Below, piece by piece: positions 34,026-42,165 of a stretch of DNA of 64,000 nucleotides. The stretch lies in the NCBI RefSeq assembly GCF_002343915.1, contig NZ_NETK01000001.1, positions 992,001 to 1,056,000 on the forward strand. Direction: 5' to 3'. The position numbers and the translations under genes were made by a program. The first letter of the stretch is position 1. Each line of letters starts with the position of its first letter. The notes beneath the pieces were generated by a model. That model did not search any database. It saw only the letters and a program-made list of their open reading frames with translations, and was not told the DNA's origin. The stretch comes from Nannocystis exedens (lineage in GTDB: Bacteria > Myxococcota_A > Polyangia > Nannocystales > Nannocystaceae).

Positions 34026-35276
34026 ATGGCCTCGCTTCCCTTACGCCCCGCCGCCCGCACCTCCGTGGTCATCCTCACCGCGCTGGTCGCCACCCTCGCC
34101 CGTCCCGCCCCCGCCTCCGCCTGCGGCGGCATGGTCTTCCCCGCGCACGAGGAGCGCGTCGGCGGCATGAGCGACCAGGAGCTCGCCGTCGTGTTCGGCG
34201 CCGAGGAGACCGTGCTGGTCGCCTCGGCCGGCTACGACGCCGTCTCCGCGGCCGAGTTCGCCTTCCTCCTCCCGCTCGCCAGCGCCCCCGCCGAGGTCCG
34301 CGACGGCGATTCGACGCTGTTCCTCGCGCTCGACGAGTACAGCGCCCCGCGCGTCGCCGTGTTCGAGGACGAGGACGAGCCGATGGGCCTGTGCGGCAGC
34401 AGCGACAAGGCCGGCGGCGGCGACGGCCTCGGCGACCCGATGGGCGACCGCGGCGACGTCATGGTCGTCGACCGCGGCGAGACTGCCACCTACGAGTACG
34501 TCGTGATCGGCGGCGACACCGGCACCGCGATCGCCGACTGGCTGACCGACGCCGGCTACCCGCTGCCCGCCGACTACGCCGCCGCGCTCGCGCCCTACGT
34601 CGAGAACGAGTGGTTCTTCTTCGCCGCCAAGGTCAAGCCCGCGGCCGACAGCGGGGCGCTGGCGCCGATCGAGCTGCACCTGCCGCCGGCCCAGCCGGCG
34701 ACCTTCGAGATCCCGCTGGCCATCGCCACCCACTCGATGAAGCCGGGCGCCGAGCTGCGGCTCACCACGTACTTCATCGGCGGCGGCCCGGTGCTGCCCC
34801 AGAACTACGCGGCGCAGGCCGTCGACGACGACGAGCTCGTCGCGATCTCGGACACCGAGACCAACTACGCCGAGCTCGAGGCCGCGGTGCTCGCCAGCGA
34901 CCCCGAGGGCGCGTGGGTGATCGACTTCTCCAACCCGCTCTACGCCGGCGGCCTGGCCGAGGCCTACGACGAGGGCACCTGGGCCGGCCGCATCGATCCG
35001 ATGACCAACAGCCGCGCCTGGCTCGAGGACTTCACCGCCCGCGCCGGCCTCGACGGCCTCCACCTCACCCGCCTCCGCACCGCCCTGAAGCCCGAGCAGG
35101 TCCGCGACCTCACCCTGCGCGCCGCCTCGGGCCCGCCGGTCGACAACCTCCACAGCGTCACCGTCGACACCGACTACACCGACGCCTGCCGGATCGACCG
35201 CACCGGCCGCCTCCCCCAGCTCCTGCTGCTCGTGCCGGTGCTGGCGTGGATCCGCCGCAAGCCGCGGCGCCGCTGA
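34026..35276 (+). CDS. DUF2330 secreted protein
   Basis: A 416-residue secreted protein with signal peptide (TSVVILTALVATLARPAPASA) cut before CGGMVFPAHEE. The CGG-x-F start of the mature chain, FAFLLPLASAPAEV, and the Cys at LCGSSD are the features of the DUF2330 family common in Myxococcota. A short hydrophobic stretch followed by RRKPRRR at the end (LLLLVPVLAWIRRKP) could hold it in the membrane, as in rhombosortase/GlyGly-CTERM-like tails. Function is unknown. The ATG at 34026 is the last before the signal peptide. Confidence 0.8.
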   Translation: MASLPLRPAARTSVVILTALVATLARPAPASACGGMVFPAHEERVGGMSDQELAVVFGAEETVLVASAGYDAVSAAEFAFLLPLASAPAEVRDGDSTLFLALDEYSAPRVAVFEDEDEPMGLCGSSDKAGGGDGLGDPMGDRGDVMVVDRGETATYEYVVIGGDTGTAIADWLTDAGYPLPADYAAALAPYVENEWFFFAAKVKPAADSGALAPIELHLPPAQPATFEIPLAIATHSMKPGAELRLTTYFIGGGPVLPQNYAAQAVDDDELVAISDTETNYAELEAAVLASDPEGAWVIDFSNPLYAGGLAEAYDEGTWAGRIDPMTNSRAWLEDFTARAGLDGLHLTRLRTALKPEQVRDLTLRAASGPPVDNLHSVTVDTDYTDACRIDRTGRLPQLLLLVPVLAWIRRKPRRR

Positions 35277-35277
35277 C

Positions 35278-35358
35278 CGAAGGGCATGTCCGCACGGCCA
35301 TGCTCTGAAGGTCATGTCCTTCCGGGCATGGCACGGGTAACATGTCCTGAAGGACACA
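35278..35358. repeat. Row of dispersed palindromes between convergent genes
   Basis: At least three imperfect cores follow the DUF2330 stop: GGGCATGTCC, GGTCATGTCCTTCC and ACATGTCCTGAAGGACA. They fill the first half of the 214-nt gap to the convergent kinase stop at 35491. The second half, to 35490, shows nothing further. Confidence 0.65.
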
Positions 35359-35490
35359 CCGACGTGCCGCCCTGACGCCGCCCCTGGCGCGGGCGACGAC
35401 GCCCTGGACCCGCACGCGCGCGGGCGCGCCCCGGCCTCGCGCAGGTCGCTTGTCGCTCGGCAGCCGCTTCATCCGCCAGCCGTCGCTCGT

Positions 35491-38400
35491 CTACCCGAGC
35501 CGCTCGAGCAGCGCCCGGGCCTCGCGCAGGTCGGCCGTCTCGAGCCCCTCGGTGAACCACCCGTAGACGCCCGACACCAGCTCGCGGGCCTCGCCGGGGC
35601 TGCCGCGCAGGACCAGCAGGCGGGCCTGGCTGAGCGCCAGGCGCAGCTCCCACGCGCGGGCCTGCTGGCGGCGGGCGACCTCGAGCCCGCGGCGGAAGCA
35701 GTCCTCGGCGGTGCGCGTGCCCGACGTCATCCCGGTCGACAGCAGCAGCTCGCCGCGCAGGCGCAGCACCTCGGCCTCGAAGAAGCGCTCGCCGGAGCGG
35801 CGCATGAACTCCTCGACCTCGTCGACCTTGCGCATCGCCTCGTCGTGGCGGCCGGCCCGCCACAGCCCCCAGATCGCGGCCGCCTGGAAGAACGAGATCC
35901 CCGCCTTGGCGCCCGTCTTCGTCCACCTGGCCACGCCCTCGGCCAGCTCGGTCGCCCCGGCCTCGCGCTCGCCGACCCCGAGCTGGGCCCAGCCGCGCTG
36001 GATCTGGCACATCGCCAGCCACAGCTGCAGCTTGTGCTCCGTCGCCACCCGCTCGGCCCGGTCGGCCAGGTCGCGGGCCGCGTCGAACTCGCCGCGGTAG
36101 TTGTGGATCGTCGCCAGGTAGTTCATCGCGAACGCGATGCTCAGCGGATGCTCGATCTCGTGGGCCAGCGCCAGCGCCTCGCGGGCGCGCGTCACCGCCT
36201 GGTCGGGGTAGCCGAGGAACCACAGCACCCAGCCGAGGTACAGCCCGTTCGTCACCCCCGGGTCCTGGCCGTAGCGCAGCGCCAGCTTGCCGTGCTCGCG
36301 GCGGTCGTACAGCGCCAGGCCCTTCTCGGTCAGCTCGCGGCAGCCGGCGATCTCGCCGAGCAGCATCTGGCTGGTCCCGAGCGCGCGGTAGGCCAGCATG
36401 AGCATCGTGCGGTTGTCGGTGGTCTCGGCCTGGGCGACCAGCTGGCGCCCGAGGTTGGCCGAGATCTCGGCCGCGCCGCCGACCATGTAGAACTGCCACA
36501 GCTCGAGCACCGACGGGAACAGCTGGGCGTCGTCGCCGGCGCGGCGGCACAGCTCGCGGGCGCGGGCGTAGGTGTCGTGGACCTCGGGCGCCGCGTAGCC
36601 GCGGATCGACATCAGCGGCGCGCCGAGGGCCAGCTGCAGCGCCAGCTCCTTGCGGTCGCGCGCGTCGCCCTCGGGCCGGTCGCGCAGCAGCGCGATCGCC
36701 CGCGAATAGTGCGACACCGCGTCGGTGTTGGCCGAGCGCTGCACCGCCTTCTGTCCGGCCTTCTCGAGCCACTCGATCGCGCGCTCGCAGTCGCCGGCCT
36801 CGACGAAGTGGTGCGCCAACAGCTCGGGCTGCAGCTCGGCGAGCTCGGGGAAGTGGCCGAGGATCGCCCGCGTCGCCTGCTGGTGCAGGTACTGCCGGCG
36901 CGGCCGCAGCAGCGAGCCGAGCGCCGCCTCCTGGATCAGCGCGTGGCGAAACACGTAGCGGGCCGCCTGCTCGCTGCCCTCGACGCGGACGATGCCGGCC
37001 TCCACCAGTTGCATGAGGCCGGTGCGCAGCGTCTCCTCGTCGCGGTCGGACGCGCGGCGCAGCAGCGCGTAGGTGAAGTCGCGCCCGAGCACCGCGCCGA
37101 GCTGGGCCGCCTCGCGCCCGGCCTCCTGCAGGCGGTCGAGGCGGGCCAGCAGCAGCTCCTGCAGCGTGGCCGGGATGGCCGCCAGCGCCGAGCTGGCCTT
37201 GCGGACATCCGACTCCCGGCCCTCGCGCTGCCACACCTCCGCCGCCGTCTGCGTGATCTCCTCGACGAACAGCGGGATGCCGTCGGCGCGGGCCACCAGC
37301 TGCTCCACCAATTCTTCCGGCAGGGCCTGCCCGCGGGCCGCCAGCGCCACCATCGCCGCCGTCTGATTCGGCGACAGCCGGCGCAGCGCCAGCCGGTGCA
37401 GGTGCGGCCGCGCCGGCCAGTTGGGCAGGAGATCCGGCCGCGACGTCGCCACCACCATCAACGGCGCCTCCTCCATGCGGGTCACCAGCAGCTCGAGCAG
37501 CTCGAGCGTGCTCTGGTCGCTCCAGTGCAGGTCCTCGACCACCAGCAGCGTCGGCCGCTGCGCGGCCAGGGCCAGGACCGTGCGGATCAGCGCCTCCTGC
37601 ACGCGGTTCTTCAGCAGGTCGGGCGACAGCTGCGGCGCGGTGTAGCGCTCGTCCAGCGGGATCGACAGCACCGCCGCGAACAGCGGCACGGTCTCCTGCA
37701 GCGGCACGCGCAGGCCCGCCAGCGCCGCCTCGACCCGCGCCAGCCGCTCGCCGGCCGACGCCTCGGGGTCGATGTCCATCGCCCGCATCGTCGCCTCGAG
37801 CAGCGGGTGCAGGGCGCTGTTGCGGAAGTGCGGCCAGCACTGGCACACCAGCCGCTGGTGGGCCTCCCCGACCGTGTACGCGCGCAGCGTCTGCACCAGC
37901 CGCGACTTGCCGAGCCCCGCCTCGCCCGACAGCAGCACGAATTGCCCGCGGCCCTCGCGGACATGGGCCCACAGCCTGCGCAGCGCGTCGATCTCCGCCT
38001 CGCGCCCGACCAGCGGCGTCAGCTCGTGCGCCGTGCGGTCGAACCGGCTGACCGTGCGGCTCGGCCGCAGCGCCCGCAGCACCTCGATCGTGCGCCCGCC
38101 GCCGGTCGGCCGCCGCTCGCCGCGGGCCTCGACCTCGATCGTCCCGCGGACCAGCGCGCGGGCGCGGCCGCTGAGCAGGATCTCGTGCGGCGCCGCCTGT
38201 CCTTCGAGCCAGGTCGCGACGTGCGGCAGCTCGCCGAGCAGCCGCGGCGCCGCCTCGTGTTCGCGCTTGTCGGCGACCACCGAGCCGCTGCAGATGCCGA
38301 TCCGCGCCGCCAGGGCCGCCCCGCCCGAGCCGGCCAGCCCGCGCACCGAGTCGACGATCAGAAACCCGGCCCGCAGCGCCCGCTCGGCGTCGTCCTCGTG

Positions 38401-39651
38401 GGCCGCGGGCCAGCCGAAGCACACCAGCGCGTGCCCGCCGTGGGCCGCCACCACCGTCCCGTCGAGCTGGCGCGCCACCGTGGCGCAGATGTCCAGAAAG
38501 CCATCCAGCAGGTCGGCGTAGGCGTCGGCGTCCATCACCTCGGCGAGCGCCAGCGCCTCGACCAGCGAGCACGACAGCAGCGTCACCTGCCGCCGCTCGC
38601 TGCCGCGGCGGGCCCGCGGGCGCTCGCTCGGCTCCTCGCCCGCGCGGACTGGCCGCGCCAGCGCCAGCTCGAGCCCGACCAGCGCGTCGAGCAGCTCCTC
38701 CGCGGTGCCGAACCGGCGGGCCACGTCCTTGGCCAGCGCGCGCGCGGCCACCGTCTCGGCCAGCTCCGGCAGCTCGGGCCGGTACGCGCGGAGCAGCGGC
38801 GCCGGGGCCTCCGACAGCACGTTGGCGCGCACCTCCGACAGGTGGTCGCGCCAGAACGGCGAGTGCCCGCTGAGCATCTCGAACAGCATCACCCCGACCG
38901 ACCACAGGTCCGTGCGGCCGTCCTGGTCCTCGCCGCGCCACTGCTCGGGCGACATGTAGCGCGGCGTGCCCGAGAGCGGCGACGTCGGGTGGTCGGCGCG
39001 CCCGGCCACCACCGACGCCAGCCCGAAGTCGACGATCTTCGCCCGCCCGTCGCGGGTCACGAACACGTTGGCCGGCTTGAGGTCGCGGTGGACGATGCTG
39101 GCCCGGTGCGCGTGCGACAGCCCGCGGACGATGTCGATGATCACCTCGACCACGCGGCGGGCCTCGAGCGGGCCCTCGGCCAGCACCGCGTCGAGCGGCC
39201 GGCCCTCGAGGTACTCCATCACCAGGAACGGCACGCCCGCGGCGCTGCCGAGGTCGAACACCCGCACGATGTTCTCGTGGCTGAGGCGCGCGCTGGCCCG
39301 CGCCTCGGCGCGGAAGCGTTCGACCAGCTCGCGCCCGCTGTCGTCGGTCGGCGCCTGCAGGATGAACTTGATCGCCACCGGTCGGTCGAGCAGCCTGTCG
39401 CGGGCCAGATAGACCACGCCCATGCCGCCGGCCCCGAGCCGCTCGAGCAGCTCGAAGCGCTGCCCGTCCTCGCCGCCGATCCGGTCGCCCTTCTTCGCCA
39501 GCGGCATGAACCCCGGCTTCTCGCCGGCGCCGTGGAGGATCGTCGTCTCCTCCGCGTCCGACAGCAGCTCCGCCGCCCCGCCGCTCCAGCGCGTCACCGT
39601 CTGCCCGAGGAGCGTCCCTTCCAGACCCGACGGCGCGATGGTGTCCTTCAC
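35491..39651 (-). CDS. Kinase, degenerate cyclase, STAND ATPase and TPR fusion
   Basis: A 1386-residue signalling protein. A Ser/Thr kinase domain (about 65-325) has GAGGMGVVYLARD, H188-RD190-LKPAN and D208-FG. A class III nucleotide-cyclase-like domain follows (about 380-535), but the metal Asp positions read SCS and GHALVCFG, so it should be inactive. A STAND/AAA ATPase starts LVGREAEIDAL with Walker A GEAGLGKS (K582) and Walker B VVEDLHWSD. The C-terminal ~600 residues are TPR-like helices. No membrane helix is seen, so it is cytosolic. The start is GTG 39651. This domain order is known among myxobacterial sensor kinases. Confidence 0.88.
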   Translation of the reverse strand: MKDTIAPSGLEGTLLGQTVTRWSGGAAELLSDAEETTILHGAGEKPGFMPLAKKGDRIGGEDGQRFELLERLGAGGMGVVYLARDRLLDRPVAIKFILQAPTDDSGRELVERFRAEARASARLSHENIVRVFDLGSAAGVPFLVMEYLEGRPLDAVLAEGPLEARRVVEVIIDIVRGLSHAHRASIVHRDLKPANVFVTRDGRAKIVDFGLASVVAGRADHPTSPLSGTPRYMSPEQWRGEDQDGRTDLWSVGVMLFEMLSGHSPFWRDHLSEVRANVLSEAPAPLLRAYRPELPELAETVAARALAKDVARRFGTAEELLDALVGLELALARPVRAGEEPSERPRARRGSERRQVTLLSCSLVEALALAEVMDADAYADLLDGFLDICATVARQLDGTVVAAHGGHALVCFGWPAAHEDDAERALRAGFLIVDSVRGLAGSGGAALAARIGICSGSVVADKREHEAAPRLLGELPHVATWLEGQAAPHEILLSGRARALVRGTIEVEARGERRPTGGGRTIEVLRALRPSRTVSRFDRTAHELTPLVGREAEIDALRRLWAHVREGRGQFVLLSGEAGLGKSRLVQTLRAYTVGEAHQRLVCQCWPHFRNSALHPLLEATMRAMDIDPEASAGERLARVEAALAGLRVPLQETVPLFAAVLSIPLDERYTAPQLSPDLLKNRVQEALIRTVLALAAQRPTLLVVEDLHWSDQSTLELLELLVTRMEEAPLMVVATSRPDLLPNWPARPHLHRLALRRLSPNQTAAMVALAARGQALPEELVEQLVARADGIPLFVEEITQTAAEVWQREGRESDVRKASSALAAIPATLQELLLARLDRLQEAGREAAQLGAVLGRDFTYALLRRASDRDEETLRTGLMQLVEAGIVRVEGSEQAARYVFRHALIQEAALGSLLRPRRQYLHQQATRAILGHFPELAELQPELLAHHFVEAGDCERAIEWLEKAGQKAVQRSANTDAVSHYSRAIALLRDRPEGDARDRKELALQLALGAPLMSIRGYAAPEVHDTYARARELCRRAGDDAQLFPSVLELWQFYMVGGAAEISANLGRQLVAQAETTDNRTMLMLAYRALGTSQMLLGEIAGCRELTEKGLALYDRREHGKLALRYGQDPGVTNGLYLGWVLWFLGYPDQAVTRAREALALAHEIEHPLSIAFAMNYLATIHNYRGEFDAARDLADRAERVATEHKLQLWLAMCQIQRGWAQLGVGEREAGATELAEGVARWTKTGAKAGISFFQAAAIWGLWRAGRHDEAMRKVDEVEEFMRRSGERFFEAEVLRLRGELLLSTGMTSGTRTAEDCFRRGLEVARRQQARAWELRLALSQARLLVLRGSPGEARELVSGVYGWFTEGLETADLREARALLERLG

Positions 39652-39994
39652 ATCCCCGCTTCTATCACGAGGGCGACGCCCTCGATCGCGCGCCACGGCC
39701 CGCGCGGTCCACATGGGGGTACAGGACCGCATTCGCAAGCGGGCGGAACCGCTCGGGCAATGCGAGCGCCGCGGTCGAGACCGACGATTCGCGCGAGGGC
39801 TGTCCTATCATTGGATCGCGGATCGACGAATCTCCGGACCCCCGACGAATCATCGTTCCTCGCGCCGAGGATCGCCGGCTCGAGTTCGCCCCGGCCCATT
39901 CCCGCTCACCGCCCGCGAGCGGCCTCTGCGGCGCTGCGACGGCCGCGGGCGACCCGGCTTGCCGCCCCGGCGAGCCGCGCTATCAGGTCCGGTC
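39652..39994. other. Divergent intergenic stretch
   Basis: The 343-nt gap lies between divergent starts. It is less GC-biased than the genes and has no credible frame. A TATCATTGG-like AT-richer spot near 39805-39815 could mark a promoter, but no clear -35/-10 pair is visible. Confidence 0.35.
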
Positions 39995-40669
39995 ATGCCA
40001 GCACCCCTCGTCACCCCGCAGCGCACCCAGCAGTCGCCGATCAAGCTCAACACCCTCAAGAGCTATTACGCGCCCGAGCTGAGGCCGCTCGAGTTTCAAT
40101 ACACCAAGGTCGCCGGCACGCTCGTGGGCGAGGAGCTCGTGCTCGACCGGGCGGGTCCCGTCTCCCAGGTCGTGTTCGACGGCATGAAGTGTCCGCTGCG
40201 CAAGCTCCACTTCCACGCGCCGGGCGAGCACCGCATCGACGGCATGATCGCCGAGCTCGAGCTGCACCTCGTCCACGAGATCCTCGAATACCCCGACGCC
40301 TACCCCTCGGCCTACCTGTTCGTCGGCGTCATGCTCGCGCCCACCACCGACAAGACCGCCCCCGTGCACGCGCTCGCGCCCTGGCTGCGCGGCCACTTCG
40401 ACGGCCGCGCCGTCACCCGGGCCGCGCGCGACGCCCGGCAGGACTACGAGATCGATCCCTCGATCTACCTGCCCGAAGACCGCGCCTACTTCCGCTACGA
40501 GGGCTCGATGACGACCGGCGACACCGAGGAGATCGTGACGTGGACGGTGCTGCGCGACCCGAAGGCCGTCGAGGGGCCCGGGCCGCTGCAGCTCGACCCC
40601 AAGACCAGCCGCCTCGTCCAGCCGCTGATGCGCCGCTACGTCCTCCGCAACTTCGCCCTGATCGCCTGA
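39995..40669 (+). CDS. Alpha-class carbonic anhydrase-like protein
   Basis: A 224-residue protein. LHFHAPGEHRIDGM (zinc ligands H72 and H74) and LELHLVHE (third ligand H91) are the core of alpha carbonic anhydrases, with bacterial spacing. The later YEGSMTTGDTEE takes the place of the usual YxGSLTTPPCxE loop, so the Pro-Pro-Cys part is changed. There is no signal peptide, unlike most bacterial alpha enzymes, suggesting a cytosolic or unusual location. The ATG at 39995 begins the homologous region; upstream frame is non-coding. Confidence 0.78.
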   Translation: MPAPLVTPQRTQQSPIKLNTLKSYYAPELRPLEFQYTKVAGTLVGEELVLDRAGPVSQVVFDGMKCPLRKLHFHAPGEHRIDGMIAELELHLVHEILEYPDAYPSAYLFVGVMLAPTTDKTAPVHALAPWLRGHFDGRAVTRAARDARQDYEIDPSIYLPEDRAYFRYEGSMTTGDTEEIVTWTVLRDPKAVEGPGPLQLDPKTSRLVQPLMRRYVLRNFALIA

Positions 40670-40706
40670 GCTCGCTCGGCGCCGTCGGCCGAGCGGTCGT
40701 CGCCGC

Positions 40707-41462
40707 TCACGGAGCCGGCGGGAGCTCGCTGACGAAGCGGGCGAGGAGCGTGCGCACCCCGTGCGGCGCGCCGAAGTCGACCACGAGCTTGCGCGCGTCG
40801 CCGTCGCCGATCTCCTGCATCACCCGCCCGGCGCCGAACTTCGGGTGCTGGACCCGCCGCGCCGCCGCGGACGCCGCGACGACCTGCCGCACGAGCCGGG
40901 GCACCAGCGCCGGCGCGGCGTCGGGCCGCGCGTGCGCCGGCACGGGCTCGCGGGCGCCCGGGTCGATCAGGTCGAGCTCGCACAACATGTCCCAAAGGCC
41001 ATCCATCGGCTCGTCGGCGATCCACTTGTCGAGCCCGCGCGGCAGCTCGAGCTCGCGGCCCGACCACGCGGCGATCGCCGTCGTCGCCCACGGCCGCATC
41101 CGCCGCGGGACGCAGTAGAACACGTCCCGCGCGCGCGCCACGGCCACCTGGTCGCGGGGACAGCCGCGCGACCAGGCCGCCTCGGCGTGCGCGCCGATCT
41201 GGCGCAGCGTCATGTCGTAGTGGTCCTCGAGGTGCGGCACCCGGCACGCGAGCACCGCGAGCAGGGCGTCGGACAGCTCGGCCTCGAGGTCGCGCTCGAG
41301 CGCGGCGACCGCGTCGAGGTCGAGCTCGGGCGACCCTGCGACCCGCCGCGCCCACTCGTGGCGCGGATCGACGCCGGCGAACAGCACGTGGAGCTGGCGG
41401 TATTCGGCGAGGGTGGTGAGCAACGCTTCGGGCGCGGCGATCGGGCCTTCGGTGCGGGTCAC
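40707..41462 (-). CDS. Unknown protein with UvrD/PcrA-tail-like C-terminus
   Basis: A 251-residue soluble protein, GTG start. The first ~200 residues are helical with no family I recognise (LTTLAEYRQLHVLFAGVD, WATTAIAAWSGRELELPRG). The last ~45 residues, VQHPKFGAGRVMQEIGDGDA then KLVVDFG..GVRTLLARFV, match the small beta-barrel at the C-terminus of UvrD/PcrA helicases, which contacts RNA polymerase in those proteins. An in-frame palindrome copy lies at 40984-41004. The gene is convergent with the carbonic anhydrase gene. Confidence 0.6.
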   Translation of the reverse strand: MTRTEGPIAAPEALLTTLAEYRQLHVLFAGVDPRHEWARRVAGSPELDLDAVAALERDLEAELSDALLAVLACRVPHLEDHYDMTLRQIGAHAEAAWSRGCPRDQVAVARARDVFYCVPRRMRPWATTAIAAWSGRELELPRGLDKWIADEPMDGLWDMLCELDLIDPGAREPVPAHARPDAAPALVPRLVRQVVAASAAARRVQHPKFGAGRVMQEIGDGDARKLVVDFGAPHGVRTLLARFVSELPPAP

Positions 41463-41559
41463 GGCGCCCGATGCTACCGCGAACCTCGGCGCGATCGATC
41501 CGGCTCCGACTCCCACCGGGGCCCCCGGCGCCGCGCGGGGCTGCCAGCGGACCCGGCGT

Positions 41560-42165
41560 TCACGGGTGGCGATGACGATGCTGAAGCGCGTGCCCGGCCG
41601 CCGCCATGTAGCGGCGCGACTCGACCTCGTCGACCGCGAGCCCCAGCTCGCCGTGCAGGTGCGCCAGCGCGAGCGCCTGCATCGCCTCGGGGTGCTCGAG
41701 CGCCGCCGCCTGTTCGTAGAGGGAGACCGCGCGGGCCGGATCGGCCGGCATGCCGATCCCCGCGCGCGCCGCATTCGCCAGCATGAACATCGCGTCGGCC
41801 GAACCGGCGCGGACCCCCTGCTCGAACCACCGCACCGCCGCCGACGGATCGGCCGGCGCCCCCTGCCCGCTCTGACTCATGAGCCCGAGCTCGTACGCAG
41901 CCGACCCGGGCCGCGCCGCCTCCGCGGAGAGGAACAGCGCCCGCGCGCGTCCGACGTCACGCGCCACCTCCGCCGAGCCGCGCAGCAAGAGGCGCCCGAG
42001 CGCGACCTGGGCCCCGACATCACCTGCCTCCCCCGCCCTCGCCGCGTGCTCCACGTGCTCCGCGTCCTCGACGGGTTCGATGTGCCTGGCCCGCTCGTGA
42101 GCGTCACGGTCGCCCGCCGGCGCGCATCGGCACAGCGCGAGGATGAAGATGGCGCGTCGCATCAC
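41560..42165 (-). CDS. Sel1-repeat lipoprotein or secreted protein
   Basis: A 201-residue protein. A short signal (MRRAIFILALCRC) precedes Sel1-like repeats from about residue 45: GDVGAQVALGRLLLRG, GSAAYELGLMSQSGQGAPAD, SADAMFMLANAARAGIGMPAD and HPEAMQALALAHLHG. Sel1 repeats are TPR relatives that mediate protein contacts. The ATG ATG start overlaps the stop of the phosphoesterase gene upstream, so both are in one operon and translation may be coupled. It ends in HALQHRHRHP. Confidence 0.72.
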   Translation of the reverse strand: MMRRAIFILALCRCAPAGDRDAHERARHIEPVEDAEHVEHAARAGEAGDVGAQVALGRLLLRGSAEVARDVGRARALFLSAEAARPGSAAYELGLMSQSGQGAPADPSAAVRWFEQGVRAGSADAMFMLANAARAGIGMPADPARAVSLYEQAAALEHPEAMQALALAHLHGELGLAVDEVESRRYMAAAGHALQHRHRHP

